Of a DNA stretch of 64,000 nt, positions 37,401-47,907 are shown piece after piece. Numbering within the stretch: position 1 is the first letter of the stretch; each line of letters starts with the position of its first letter. The stretch spans positions 372,001 through 436,000 of the forward strand of contig JALMQS010000828.1 in the NCBI GenBank assembly GCA_024734495.1, read 5' to 3'. The stretch is from Forficula auricularia. Taxonomy: Eukaryota; Arthropoda; Insecta; Dermaptera; Forficulidae. Under the pieces are notes generated by a model that ran no database searches, had not been told where the DNA came from, and was given only the letters and a program-made list of their open reading frames with translations. Both the position numbers and the translations under genes were made by a program.

Positions 37401-38156
37401 TCTATGCCAAGTTTCAACTTTCTATTTAAGCCGTTTACTGTCAAAAATGCCAAATCACTAAAATTTTCCGACAGCGCACCACAAAAAAGTTTTCAAAGGA
37501 TGCACATAAAATTGAAACGAGATTCAGCCAAATATAGAATTCACTTTAAATTTTGGTGGCCTACAGATGAAAAATGTGGAAAATTTTTGAATCATTTTAT
37601 GCGGAGCTTTTAAATGGATGTAACTAATGAGCTGAAATTTAGACAAAAGCTTATAATTATTAATAAACTTAACCTCTTTAGCATGATTAAACTTGCTAGC
37701 TCAAATGGTGCGCTAACAATAAATTGCAAATTGACTCAAATTTCCGGACAGTGTACCGAGTCTTGTAAAAGTTTTCACTTTTTTCCTCCGATTTTGGCAT
37801 TAAATTCTGAAAACAACACGTGAATTATTAAAGTAAATGATTAAGGTTATCTGTTTCCATTAAAAAATTTGAATTTTAAATTATAATGATAACACTAGAA
37901 ACTGAGAAGATAATATATTATTTAATGATCAAATAATTGACCCCCTTTTGTTCTTGATTGAGGCAATCTGTTATACCCCAAGAAGGGAAATGGAAAGGAA
38001 GGTTTGTCCGATCGTCTCCTCGTCCACCTGAGAGATGTTTAGAAACCGATTCATCAATGCCATACAATGAAAATAAAAAATCACCATTAAATCCCTTTAA
38101 GGATTTTAAAGAGGGTGATTACGAGAGAAAAGAATCGAAGGAAATGATTGCACAGT

Positions 38157-38158
<2 letters not shown>

Positions 38159-38217
<59 letters not shown>
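38159..38217. repeat. (AT)n microsatellite
   Basis: Uninterrupted AT dinucleotide run of about 29 units, likely length-polymorphic and prone to assembly error. Open frames crossing it (Ile-Tyr repeats) are artefacts. Confidence 0.97.
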
Positions 38218-38220
<3 letters not shown>

Positions 38221-38587
38221 GAAAAAAGCCTTGGCATGTTGAAAGCACCGGTTCTTATAAAATTCTCAACGTTGAAGAATACAAATATCTGCTGCTCCTC
38301 CTCGGATCTCCTGAAATACTCCGATTTACTCATACTTAATAATAGGTATATCAGTTCAATTAATTGAAATCTAAGTTACCAATTGCCATAAAAGTTCATT
38401 CTGATGCCAACATTTTTGAATTTTCTAATGAAAAACTGATTAGATTTTGGACTTTCCTTCAGAAATTCGAGTTTGTAAATAAAAAATAAAAAACATCATC
38501 ATCATCATCATCATTGAGTATACAGTCCTAAGACTGGTTTGATGCAACAATCCGTCTCCACTGATGAATTAAAATACAAATAGTTTT

Positions 38588-39304
38588 AACCGACTTCAAA
38601 AAAGGAGGAGGCTCTCTATTCGACTGAATTTTTTTTTTTTGTGTCTATGTTACCTCATATCTCCGGCAATTGTGAACCGATTTTGAAAAAAAAAATTTGC
38701 ATTGGGTTCAGTCTAGCTTCCGATTGGTCCCATTTTTTTTTATTGGTATTAGACCTTTTTTGTTAGGTTTGTTCAGGCCTAACTTCTTTGTTTATGAACC
38801 GATTTCGATGATGTTTTTTTTATTGGAAAGGGGGTATCTTAGGGATAGTGCCATATTAATTTGGTCAAGTTCTGAGGATATGATCACTATTAATAACATC
38901 ACTAAAGAGAGAAAAATAAAAATAATTTTTAAGAAAAAAATAAAACCGACTTCAAAAAATTAAATGCAACAAATAAAATACACTAAAAGGTATAAAATAA
39001 TTATTATCTTATTTAGTTACAACTAAACGAAGAAATATTAACATGAAATTACTTTTTGAAGTCGGTACCAAACAAAGTATACCTATAATCGAGCATACCC
39101 TCCAAACGTACTAAGTAAGATCCGTCGAGTGCGATTCATAAAAGGTATATGTTTGGCACCGACTTCAAAAGGTAATTTCTTGTTAATATTTCGTCGTTTA
39201 GTTGTAACTAAATAAGATAATAATTATTTTATACCTTTTAGTGTATTTTATTTGTTGCATTTAATTTTTTGAAGTCGGTTTTATTTTTTTCTTAAAAATT
39301 ATTT
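38588..39304. mobile_element. CCGACTTCAAAA repeat and inverted pair
   Basis: ACCGACTTCAAAAAAGGAGG begins a ~360-bp unit that ends at a second CCGACTTCAAAA (38943). From there to 39304 the sequence is a palindrome: 38921-39075 is mirrored by 39147-39304, including the CTTTTTGAAGTCGGTACCAA / TTGGCACCGACTTCAAAAGG pair around the axis near 39110. Another copy of the GGAGGAGG-TTCTCTATTCG segment starts at 63952 and runs off the window. This kind of repeat is common in insect genomes; mechanism not assigned. Confidence 0.65.
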
Positions 39305-39559
39305 TTTGTTGAATCAAAAAAAGTGAATGAATAAAAAAAAACAAAAAACATAAATTAATAGTTCAAATCAGGTTACCTAAAGATTATATTATGCTTATCT
39401 AGGGGGTAGGTATATTAGTGGTCGTCAAAATCTATATAAATTTATCTTTGAATGTGCTTATATATTTTTGATATTACTTGTTTATTTTGAAGTAAATAAG
39501 AATCACTGGGAATAGAACGAATTGAAATTTCATTTGACAAATTTCAAAGCGAACCAATC

Positions 39560-39845
39560 CATTAACCCTGTGATTTATTATCGTTCGAGGCTTATATCCT
39601 GGTTTCAAGAGGCTTGCGCCATCAAAGGCTTCGGCGCCTCTCTTACGAAATGGGCCAACAAGCGTAACGGAGAAGGGATGAAGGGGGCCACATCTGGTAG
39701 CAAATCTCATAGGGAAATCTACATAGCCAGAAGTGAGTGGGTTGTAGAGTACAATTCCTCTGAATAAGAAGCGAGAGGATTAGCGTGATAAGGAATAGGG
39801 GCCCAGGAATTCATTCCATTCCCGGGTATATGAACAGGTGTTTGT
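39560..39845. other. GC-richer block with open frames on both strands, unrecognised
   Basis: A plus-strand frame of about 80 codons (39522-39767) and an overlapping minus-strand frame cover a GC-rich island (CGGCGCCTC near 39630). Neither resembles tensin or a transposase I know. No good splice sites bound it. It may be an eroded retroposed gene fragment; no function assigned. Confidence 0.25.
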
Positions 39846-40710
39846 AGGGGGGAAGATAATATTGCAATCATATAAAAAAAAGAAGCAAAAAGTGCGCTAG
39901 TAGTATAAGGCGGTATGCAATATCTTCGACTTTGATGTTTTTATGCATATTTTTAAAATAAATTATTATTCTATTTCCTTTTTACGCGTTCTTATCAAAA
40001 TTAGTTTCCCAATCTGTTTGTATATCTGTTTTCTGGGTAGATTCATTCAAATTCGAATTTTGACCCACTTCTCCGAAGCCGAATTTACTGAAATTTTTCA
40101 CATTTATGATGACAATACAATATAAGAAGTAAAATTTAATTTTACCTTTAAAAACTATATTGAAAAAATTAGCTAGAAACCTAACAACTTGCCAGATATT
40201 ATTTATATAAGCCAAATTCTATAACTAAAGCTCTTTGTTATACTCAAGTGTTGCTGTTTTTTATTCGGTAAAAAATTTCGATACACTCATGATTAAATAA
40301 ATATAAAAGCATGGGTCTTTTTCTTTTTAGAAAAAAAATCAATTAAAATAAGTACCTACACATTTATTTGTATTTTGTCATGGTTAATTGGAATTTTCAG
40401 GGTATTGAAGAAAAAAGAATTTTTCTACTTTTTAGTGCATTGGAAGAAAATCGTGTTTTATATGTTTTAGTAGGTATATATATTTTTATATTTTATGTAT
40501 ATACCTATATTAAAAAAAAAATCGAATTTTGTTTGTCATTCTATTTTCTATTTTCAAATTAACTAATCACAAATTTGGCAAAAAAAATAATTAAAATTTA
40601 TTTTCAACATATTCCAAATATGAAATCGAACTATTCAGAACATGCAACAGCAGCATCCATTGAAAGAGATAAAAGACAGCATTCTTAAAATTCTTGTCAA
40701 GGCTTCTTTT

Positions 40711-40734
40711 ACTCTCTCTCTCTCTCTCTCTTCC
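40711..40734. repeat. (CT)n microsatellite
   Basis: Short CT dinucleotide run of about 11 units. Confidence 0.9.
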
Positions 40735-41023
40735 TTTCAGGTATTTAATTAATTTTTATCATGAGTTAATGGTTTAGAGAGTTTTCATTTTATTTTTATA
40801 CATCTGGCTTTTTTATGTTTTAACATCATTTGTTAAATAAATGAAATGCTTAGACATAAAGCCTGAACTATACTAAGCAAATTGAAAAGTTTTTGTTGTG
40901 CCGAGCGTAGCGGAGTTGTTGATTCACAAAGAGAAACAAAGAGGTTGTTCTCTGCTTGATGCAAATAAACATACACACATATATATCGAAATTATATATC
41001 TGTATATATTATTTATTTGTTTG

Positions 41024-41059
41024 TGACTATAGTTTCGAAAACTTGGTCTTCATCATCAG
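41024..41059 (-). ncRNA. hammerhead-like motif, left arm of copy A
   Basis: Minus strand: CTGATGA, T, GAAGACC / AA / G-TTTTC as imperfect stem II, GAAAC, TATA, GTC. Mirrored by the plus-strand motif at 41205-41239. Confidence 0.45.
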
Positions 41060-41204
41060 TAATTTTTAATTATAAATACTATTTTTCTTGAAATAAATAC
41101 CGTATGGATATTGAAAATTTTCGATCATTACTTAGCTGGGAGCCAGTTAAGTAAATCCATACGGTATTGACCCCATGAAAAATATTATTTATAATTAAAA
41201 AAGC

Positions 41205-41239
41205 CTGATGGTGAAGACCAAGTCATCGAAACTATAGTC
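41205..41239 (+). ncRNA. hammerhead-like motif, right arm of copy A
   Basis: Plus strand: CTGATGG (last core base changed), TGAAGACC, AAGTCATC, GAAAC, TATA, GTC. The core substitution would be expected to weaken or abolish cleavage. Confidence 0.4.
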
Positions 41240-41256
41240 TCAAACAAATAAATAAT

Positions 41257-41470
41257 AATTAATAAAGTAAAGGGTGTGTAGTTTCACAGTGAATGAAATA
41301 AAACTCAAAGAGGTTTATACAAACTCAATATATTTCGGATTATTAGTCCATCATCAGGAGTTTACAAGTTAAACCTAATAATAATTGAACGAATGATCAC
41401 AATTTTTAACATCTAATCATGTGTACCAATATAACGAAACATAACATTCACACCTTTACTTTATTAATTA
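41257..41470. mobile_element. 214-bp nested element with inverted ends and a hammerhead
   Basis: ATTAATAAAGTAAAGGGTGTG at the left is inverted as CACACCTTTACTTTATTAAT at the right. It interrupts the arm of copy A just after AAACAAATAAATAAT. It carries the best-formed hammerhead-like motif of the window (41321-41363). Non-coding; possibly another non-autonomous Penelope-like family. Confidence 0.55.
41321..41363 (-). ncRNA. hammerhead ribozyme candidate with closed stem I
   Basis: Minus strand 5'-3': AAACTC, CTGATGA, T, GGA / CTAATAA / TCC, GAAA, TATATT, GAGTTT. AAACTC pairs with GAGTTT as a 6-bp stem I, GGA/TCC is stem II, the core is perfect, and the bases before GAGTTT can serve as an ATT cleavage triplet (NUH rule) after a minimal stem III. 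One unpaired T between core and stem II is non-canonical. Best ribozyme candidate here by sequence. Confidence 0.5.
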
Positions 41471-43222
41471 ATATCATGTTTCACCTAAAACCTACACCAC
41501 TTTCCCTAAGCAAAAAAAAAAAAAATAATATATTTCAGACATATAATTTCGATATATATGTGTGTATGTTTATTTGCATCAAGCAGAGGACAACCTCTTT
41601 GTTTCTCTTTGTGTATACTAAGCAAGTTTCATGCATTTCGAGTTTTCCTATGGTTTTACAAATTAATATTTTTTGTAATTCGTTCTGTTTATTAGTGAAA
41701 TACTTTAAAATTTGAATTGTTAGAGAAATCACACATAATTAATTATAATTATTTTTTTATTATTTATTCGTGGTCAAGCTGTTACCAGATTATTTATTTA
41801 TTCGTGTTCAATAAATAATTATAATTAGTTATGCGTGATTTGACTAAAAATTCAAATTTTAATAAAATTAATTACAAAAATAAAAGCTTCAACCGCTTCA
41901 TTACTAGTGAAGAACTTTATAAATAGGGATATTTTCTATGTTTTTTTTCTTAAAAGCTAGAATTAACAATATTTTTTTTAGATAACTTGAGAAACCTAAG
42001 GGGTTGCTTAGAAAGCTACTTCTAGTTTCACCTTGAACCAACACCACAATCTCTATTAATTATAAGATACTTCTATTTTGAATCTTATATTATAGTCTTA
42101 TATTTAAAATCAGCAACCACTTGGATCGTTGGATGTCTGCAACATTTCTCTAGCGCTTCAAGCTGTTACCAGGTTAGGGGGTGAATTTGCATTAAATTAA
42201 TAATTTTATATATCATGGATATGTCACTTATTTCGTGATTTTCGCCAATATGAATTTTGTATGGGCGCTTGAATCGTGTAATTTAATGCTTTAGAAAATG
42301 AAACAATCTATCTATTAATTTAATTTAGTTATCCTGACAAAAGAAGTCACGCTTAAATGGGTTCTAATAGTTTCATTTACATGGTGTGATAACACTCTTA
42401 TGGACTATTTAATTCAAGTCCGACTAGAGGTATCGTATGCTACATTAGTAACGTCCCAACTTGTTATCATTTTCACTTGTGTTCGAATAAACAATGAGTC
42501 AAATGAATTATTAAACAAAAAAGTCAGTAACATTTGTTTATTTACATTAATTAATAGATCTGATGTAAAAAATTTGTAAAACCCCAATTTCTTATATCCA
42601 TTCTAAGAAAAAATCTAATCACTGTATAAATTGTGGAAAACCTTTTAACATTGACATATTTTCCGATTAATTATAAAAAAATCTTAAAATGATTAGAAAG
42701 TATAATAAAAATCATATCAAAACTTAAATATATATTTAAAGATTTAAGAAAAAAAAAAAATTAAAACAAATTTGCAAGACCTTGCCGGATGGCCTAGTCC
42801 GAAATCTCGCGGCTAATAATATATTTAAACAGGTGCAAATGGCAAACGATTCCAGAGAGAGAGAAAGAGAGAGAAATAGATTTTGATGAAAAATATACAA
42901 AAGTGTAAAGATAACTCAACCCAAGGCTAAAGTTAAATAAGCAAACAACAGACTATATGGAGAGTCAGAAATAGCATATGTGCAAGTGGGAGAAGATAGT
43001 TACAAAGAAAAGAATAATAAAGGAGTAGGAACAATGATTCATTGAGAAAATACTAATCTAAAATAAAACCTCTTGATACAAAGTTTCGGATATCAATTAT
43101 ACAAAAATAGATTACACCCGCAAGCACTATCAAAATTATAAATTTTTCGTCTTTTAATATGTATTAATGTGTTTATAAAATAATTAGGTTAAATAATATT
43201 ATAGAGTTTGGGTTAGCCTAAA

Positions 43223-43290
43223 GCAGTGTTTGCTAACCTTTTCAATTTTGTCAACCATATGACCAAGCAAGCCTTATGTCTTTACCCCTT
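43223..43290 (+). mobile_element. hAT-type terminus fragment
   Basis: GCAGTGTTTGCTAACCTTTT resembles the CAGTGTTTCTCAACC end of the hAT MITEs elsewhere in the window. No matching right end found; a similar orphan end is at 62331-62350. Confidence 0.35.
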
Positions 43291-44994
43291 ATTAAAGAAA
43301 TATGAGAAAAAACTTATTATTAGGGTTATTGATTTTTGACCATTGGTTTATCAAGTAAAAATTCCCAATATTCTTTCAGTTTCAATTTGTAGAACTTTGA
43401 TAGTGTAATTACTATTAAAATTAGCTAAATATCTGACAATAAAAGCAAATATACTTTGAGAACTAGAACATTTTTTGTGCTACCATATTGATAAGTCTGA
43501 TTAACCTTTTCAAATATCTATTTTAACCCTTGGGGGTAATTACCCTTATGTTAGATTCCGCGGGTCCAGAGTGTAGAGCCACCGATTCCCACTGCGAGTC
43601 CTGCACACTCTGTTTACAAGAATTAACTGGCTATAATCTGGTTTTTAAATGATATACACAAAAAGACACCCATAAGACTCTAAACTACATTAGTACTGGC
43701 AATAAAAAACAAGAATCTAAAGTTAAAAAAAATAAAAATAAAAAAGTGGTATTGCTTAAACAAATTTGAATTAAATCTCATGAAAATAGCTTCATTAAAC
43801 CTTTCCCAGGAAATAACAATGGAGAGGATACTCTCCATAGTAATGGCCGACGCTCAGAATCGAGTATGGCACTTGAAGAAGAAACCTTCGACTCATCTTC
43901 GAAACGTTTCCCCATTTTATTTTCAACATTCTTATAAAGAGAATAATGTTCTCCATTGTATTCGTGAGTTCTTGACACAAAAACATACATGCACGCAGAA
44001 ATGTTTTTCATAGTGGCATCAATTTTTAGTGTTCTGTTCAAAAGTATTATAAAACAGAACAATATCTGTTTGTCCGTTTATCAATGCAGTGTAGATAAAT
44101 AAGATACAAACTTGAAATTTTCAAATTATATGTAATCAGTTTTCCTGAAATCAAAAAATATTTTAAATTTCATTCTTTTTAAAACGAAGGTGTGAGAGAG
44201 CCCCAAAGTGGTCATGTTTAGGTGATTTTTGTACCTGTCAGCTTTCAGAAGTGGGTTCACTTAAAATTATGAAAACATTATACTAACTCACTCACTGTCT
44301 CTTAATTAACCACAAATAAGAATGAATTTGATACCCGAAGTATTTTAGAAGATATAAGGTACGGATCATTTTAAAGGGAGCATGACTTTTCCCCCATTCA
44401 CCCTTCGAGGTAGGTTGATCCCTAAAGAAAAAAAATGAAACCCAAAAAGTTATATAATCTTCTGTTGAAAATAATTTAAATATAAGCATGTTATTAAAGT
44501 CAAAACTGTTGAGAGATGGCCCGAAAGATTTCAAAGAACGATAAAAAATTCTCTTCCACTTCTTTACATGAATTCATGTTTTGTATATTTAAGTTAAAGG
44601 TGGGAGTAAAAAAGAAATAAACAAATAAAACAAGGAGCTTTTCATCATTGGATGTCCCATGCTCATAAAATTTCTAAAAAAATTATGATTTAAGAGTTGA
44701 GTGACAAATTAAAGATGATATCTCTTGACGATAAAAGAGTCAAAGTAAAAAATAAATGTAAATATGTAATATAGATTTTATAATCAATATATCTAAATCA
44801 TATCAAGTATTGGCTGTACACGCTGTACGCTATTTACACGAACAATTTGGAGCCACTTTCAGCAGCAGAAAACCCATTTGAGATACAAAGCTGAAATTAT
44901 ACACATGTAATTATGTAATCCATCTTGAAAAGAGTATAAAATTTCACTAATATAGCTTAAATAAATTCTTAAATAGAACCTGAGAACATAGCTA

Positions 44995-45490
44995 ATGTTG
45001 GCACTCACTCACTGACTGACTGACAGTTCATCAAAACCTATCGGGTACTTCTAATCATTTATGTATCATGAAATTTCACATTTTAGTAGAGTTTGTGACA
45101 CAAATAAAGGAAAAATTCCAAAAAACAAAATTTTCTCTCTTCCAACCTCTAAAATGATGGGGTGAATATTGTAGGGTAAATTTGCATCTATTTTATTTGA
45201 AATGAATCTACTAGGATGCTAAAATTTGGAAACTTTGTATAGTTTGGGGAAATAATAAAGGAAAAATACGAAAAACTTAGACTTTCTCGCTTTCAACCCC
45301 TAAAACAAAGGGGTGAGGATTGTAGAGTAAATTTCCATCATTCTTAAATATGTAATAACCCTAAGATGCTTAAATTTAACAATTTTGTACAGTTTGGGAG
45401 ATTAATAAAAGTGAAAATTAATCACAAAAACTTTATTAACCTTAACCTCTAAAAAGAAGAAGTGAATTTTTAGGCTAAATTAACCCCCCT
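44995..45490. repeat. tandem repeat of ~155-bp units (about three)
   Basis: Starts in CACTCACTGACTGACTGAC. Units each contain GTTTG(G/T)G-A-A-TAAAGGAAAAAT, an AACCTCTAAAA/AACCCCTAAAA segment and GGGGTGA-TATTGTAG; they begin near 45088, 45243 and 45388 and decay rightward. Satellite-like, non-coding. Confidence 0.65.
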
Positions 45491-46317
45491 GAAAAAATAA
45501 AAATTTAAATTATTTTCATGAAACTTGGCTGGTCACGAATTAAGTTCATTTACCCCAACTGCATATATAAAGACAGATTATTTTTATTATAATTTAGATT
45601 TAATATGCATTCACATAATATGTAAAATTTCTATGTCTTATTCAAAAGCTCATACTGAGCTAAAAAACCAACTAAAATCTTTATTTTCAATGAGTTTCAT
45701 AACGATTTAGTAAGAGATAAAAAAAAACTGTAACATTATATACATATGTATAAACGTATTCTTGGGGCCGTACACCGTGTATTTTGGAGTGGAAGAAGAA
45801 AGCGGGTCCGGCTCAAAAGGCTCGTTCGTATTGCTTAACATGCCTGTCAGCATCTCTATTACGAGAATAAACAAATAAGCTACTTGAGAATTCACTTCCC
45901 GAGCGGTTATCTATTTTAAACCAGAACACACAAGCAGAAAATGTCCTTCACGTGACATAGATATTGATAGATGGACCTACATTTCAACTGAGATTGGATA
46001 ATCAAAGTAATTCTTAAATTATTCATTTGTTTACTATACAAGAAAGTAAACATTATAAATAAAATTGCTATAATACTACTGAATATTAAATTGAATGCTC
46101 AAAGACGAGATTTTCAAGCATTGAACATCTTTTTGGGGTCAAATTATATACTCTTCGAATAAACGTTTATCCCTATGACTTCTAGAAGCTAAATCTCCGC
46201 TCACATCTCCCTTAAATATCGAAGACCGGATGCATCCATATGAACCTTCAAATCCGACCCATTCCCTGAGATTCCTTATTCTTCTTCTTCTCATGGGCAT
46301 CAATACTCTCTTATAGG

Positions 46318-46499
46318 TTTTTTTTTTTTGGCTTTTCGGCCATGGTAGCCATAAGCCATTTACGATACTATTTATTTTTATTTTTAAATTTGTCTCTACC
46401 TCGGGGGTCAGATTTTAGCCGGATGCCTCGAGCCGGATTCGAACTCGGGTCCTCTTGGTTAGCTGGCTGACATGCTACCGCCTAGCCTACCCGACCCCC
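46318..46499 (-). mobile_element. tRNA-derived SINE with 12-bp TSD
   Basis: Minus-strand insertion of ~180 bp flanked by CTCTCTTATAGG at 46306-46317 and 46500-46511. The 5' end carries a Pol III A-box-like TAGGCTAGGCGG and a B box GAGTTCGAATCC; the 3' end is GGCCGAAAAGCC followed by an A tail (T run at 46318-46329). The intact duplication suggests a fairly recent insertion. Confidence 0.85.
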
Positions 46500-47545
46500 C
46501 TCTCTTATAGGTATTGTCTCTTTTAGATATAACACATTATTGCATCAACAATAAAAAAAAATCAATTTTAATATTTTTGCATATTCCTGTCTGAAACGGA
46601 GAAAAAAAATCATTTTCAGACATTATATCTTTTTGTCTGCCTGGATTCCGATACTTCGTCGTAGAAAGTTCGTTCTAGTGTCAAAAAAAAAAAAAAAAAA
46701 AAAATTAGAACAAAACTCATTTGATTCTAGCCTCAGAACTTAAGCATAAAAATGCATACATGGTGAGTATGAGGATTTAGCATTTTTTGTTAGCAAACCG
46801 TTTGGGCTAACAAATTGAAGTCCAGCATCAGTTCATCATCTCATCAGGATAAAGTCTTATGCTACAACTGTTAAAGAGCATTAATTCCATTGATGAAAAT
46901 TATTTTACTCTGTTTTAGACATTCCTAAGCCCTTAAGCCTTTGAAATATTTTTTAAGTGAATTTCATACTCTAGCGTCCAACTCTACAGAGTAGGTGAAT
47001 TTATATTTTCGCAATGTTATTTATAGGCAAAATATCTAAGTACCTACTTATTCGTTTAATCAATTTCAAAATCTCAATTAAGATCATTTTATTGGATGGT
47101 GAGTTGATTTTTTTGAAGTATTTATAAATTTCAATCCAATTCCGAAATGATGAGATGCATAAAAAAATATAAATATATTATTCCAATGACAGATCATCAT
47201 CTTTATATAAGTAAAGATCAATCGATTCTAAGATGAAGTGCAAACACATTTTAGATTTTTATTTTTAAACTCGGCAAAACATTTGGAGGTTTGGAAATAA
47301 AACAGAAAAAAAAAACAATTTAAAAATAAACAGATTATATACTCGTATATTGCAATATGGTATTATATATATACCATACACAATTATATCATTTTTTGAC
47401 TGACGCACTAAATAATAATAACTATACGCACCACCATTAGAAGTGTTCGTAAAAATGAAATTCGACAAGCTATCAAGAAGGAAAGATGCAACTTTCATAC
47501 CAAAAATAAATCCAACAGATACTGTTACTAGTTTCATCTATTGGT

Positions 47546-47907
47546 TTAATTGAAAAGTTTTTGTTTTGCTGAGAGTAGCAGAGTTGTTGATTCACAAAGA
47601 GAAACAAAGAGGTTGTCCTCTGCTTGATGCAAATAAACATACACACATATATATCGAGATGATATATCTGTATATATATATTATTTATTTGTTTGAGACT
47701 GTAGTTTCGAAGACTTGGTCTTCATCATCAGTCTTTTTTAATTATAAATATTGTTTTTCATGGAGTCAATACCGTATGGATATTGAAAATTTGATGTTTC
47801 TTAGCTGGTAGCCTGTTTGGAAACTATAGTCTCAAACAAATAAATAATATATATGTGTGTATGTTTATTTGCATTAAGCAGAGGACAACCTCTTTGTTTC
47901 TCTTTGT
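47546..47907. mobile_element. Penelope-like non-autonomous element, copy B, with 11-bp TSD
   Basis: Flanked by CATCTATTGGT at 47535-47545 and 47908-47918. Same plan as copy A but compact: head (ATTGAAAAGTTTTTGTTTTG), CACAAAGAGAAACAAAGAGG block, inverted at the right as CCTCTTTGTTTCTCTTTG. One hammerhead-like motif remains; the second is reduced to GAAACTATAGTCTCAAAC near 47820. No open frame with coding character. Confidence 0.75.
47697..47731 (-). ncRNA. hammerhead ribozyme candidate in copy B
   Basis: Minus strand: CTGATGA, T, GAAGAC / CAA / GTCTTC (perfect 6-bp stem II), GAAAC, TACA, GTC. The C before TACA and the G after it can make a one-pair stem III, leaving the GTC cleavage triplet. 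Stem I is short (GA/TC), so activity may need dimeric copies. Confidence 0.5.

Larger units (their letters stand above)
40881..41613. mobile_element. Penelope-like non-autonomous element, copy A, with 12-bp TSD
   Basis: Flanked by the perfect 12-mer TATACTAAGCAA (40869-40880 and 41614-41625). It starts with a ~45-bp head (ATTGAAAAGTTTTTGTTG...), then CACAAAGAGAAACAAAGAGG and CTGCTTGATGCAAATAAACA, which are inverted at the right end (TGTTTATTTGCATCAAGCAG ... CCTCTTTGTTTCTCTTTGTG). The interior is palindromic and carries two hammerhead-like motifs in opposite orientation. A foreign element (41257-41470) and a further GTTTCAC-type fragment are inserted in the right arm. There is no open frame. 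A head outside inverted terminal blocks with hammerheads matches Penelope-like elements; assignment inferred. Confidence 0.7.

Noticed and set aside
38106..38339. Ile-Tyr repeat proteins on both strands
   Set aside because: Produced by the (AT)n microsatellite.
43850..43915. Hammerhead-like motif (GAAGA...TCTTCGAAACG)
   Set aside because: The CTGATGA core is absent; only the 3' half fits.
46430..46460. Possible tRNA gene (GAGTTCGAATCC box)
   Set aside because: No cloverleaf or acceptor stem; the A tail and target duplication show a SINE. The same applies to boxes at 35761, 59522 and 63079.
46775..46860. CTGATGAGATGATGAACTGATG on the minus strand as a hammerhead
   Set aside because: No GAAA follows at a suitable distance.
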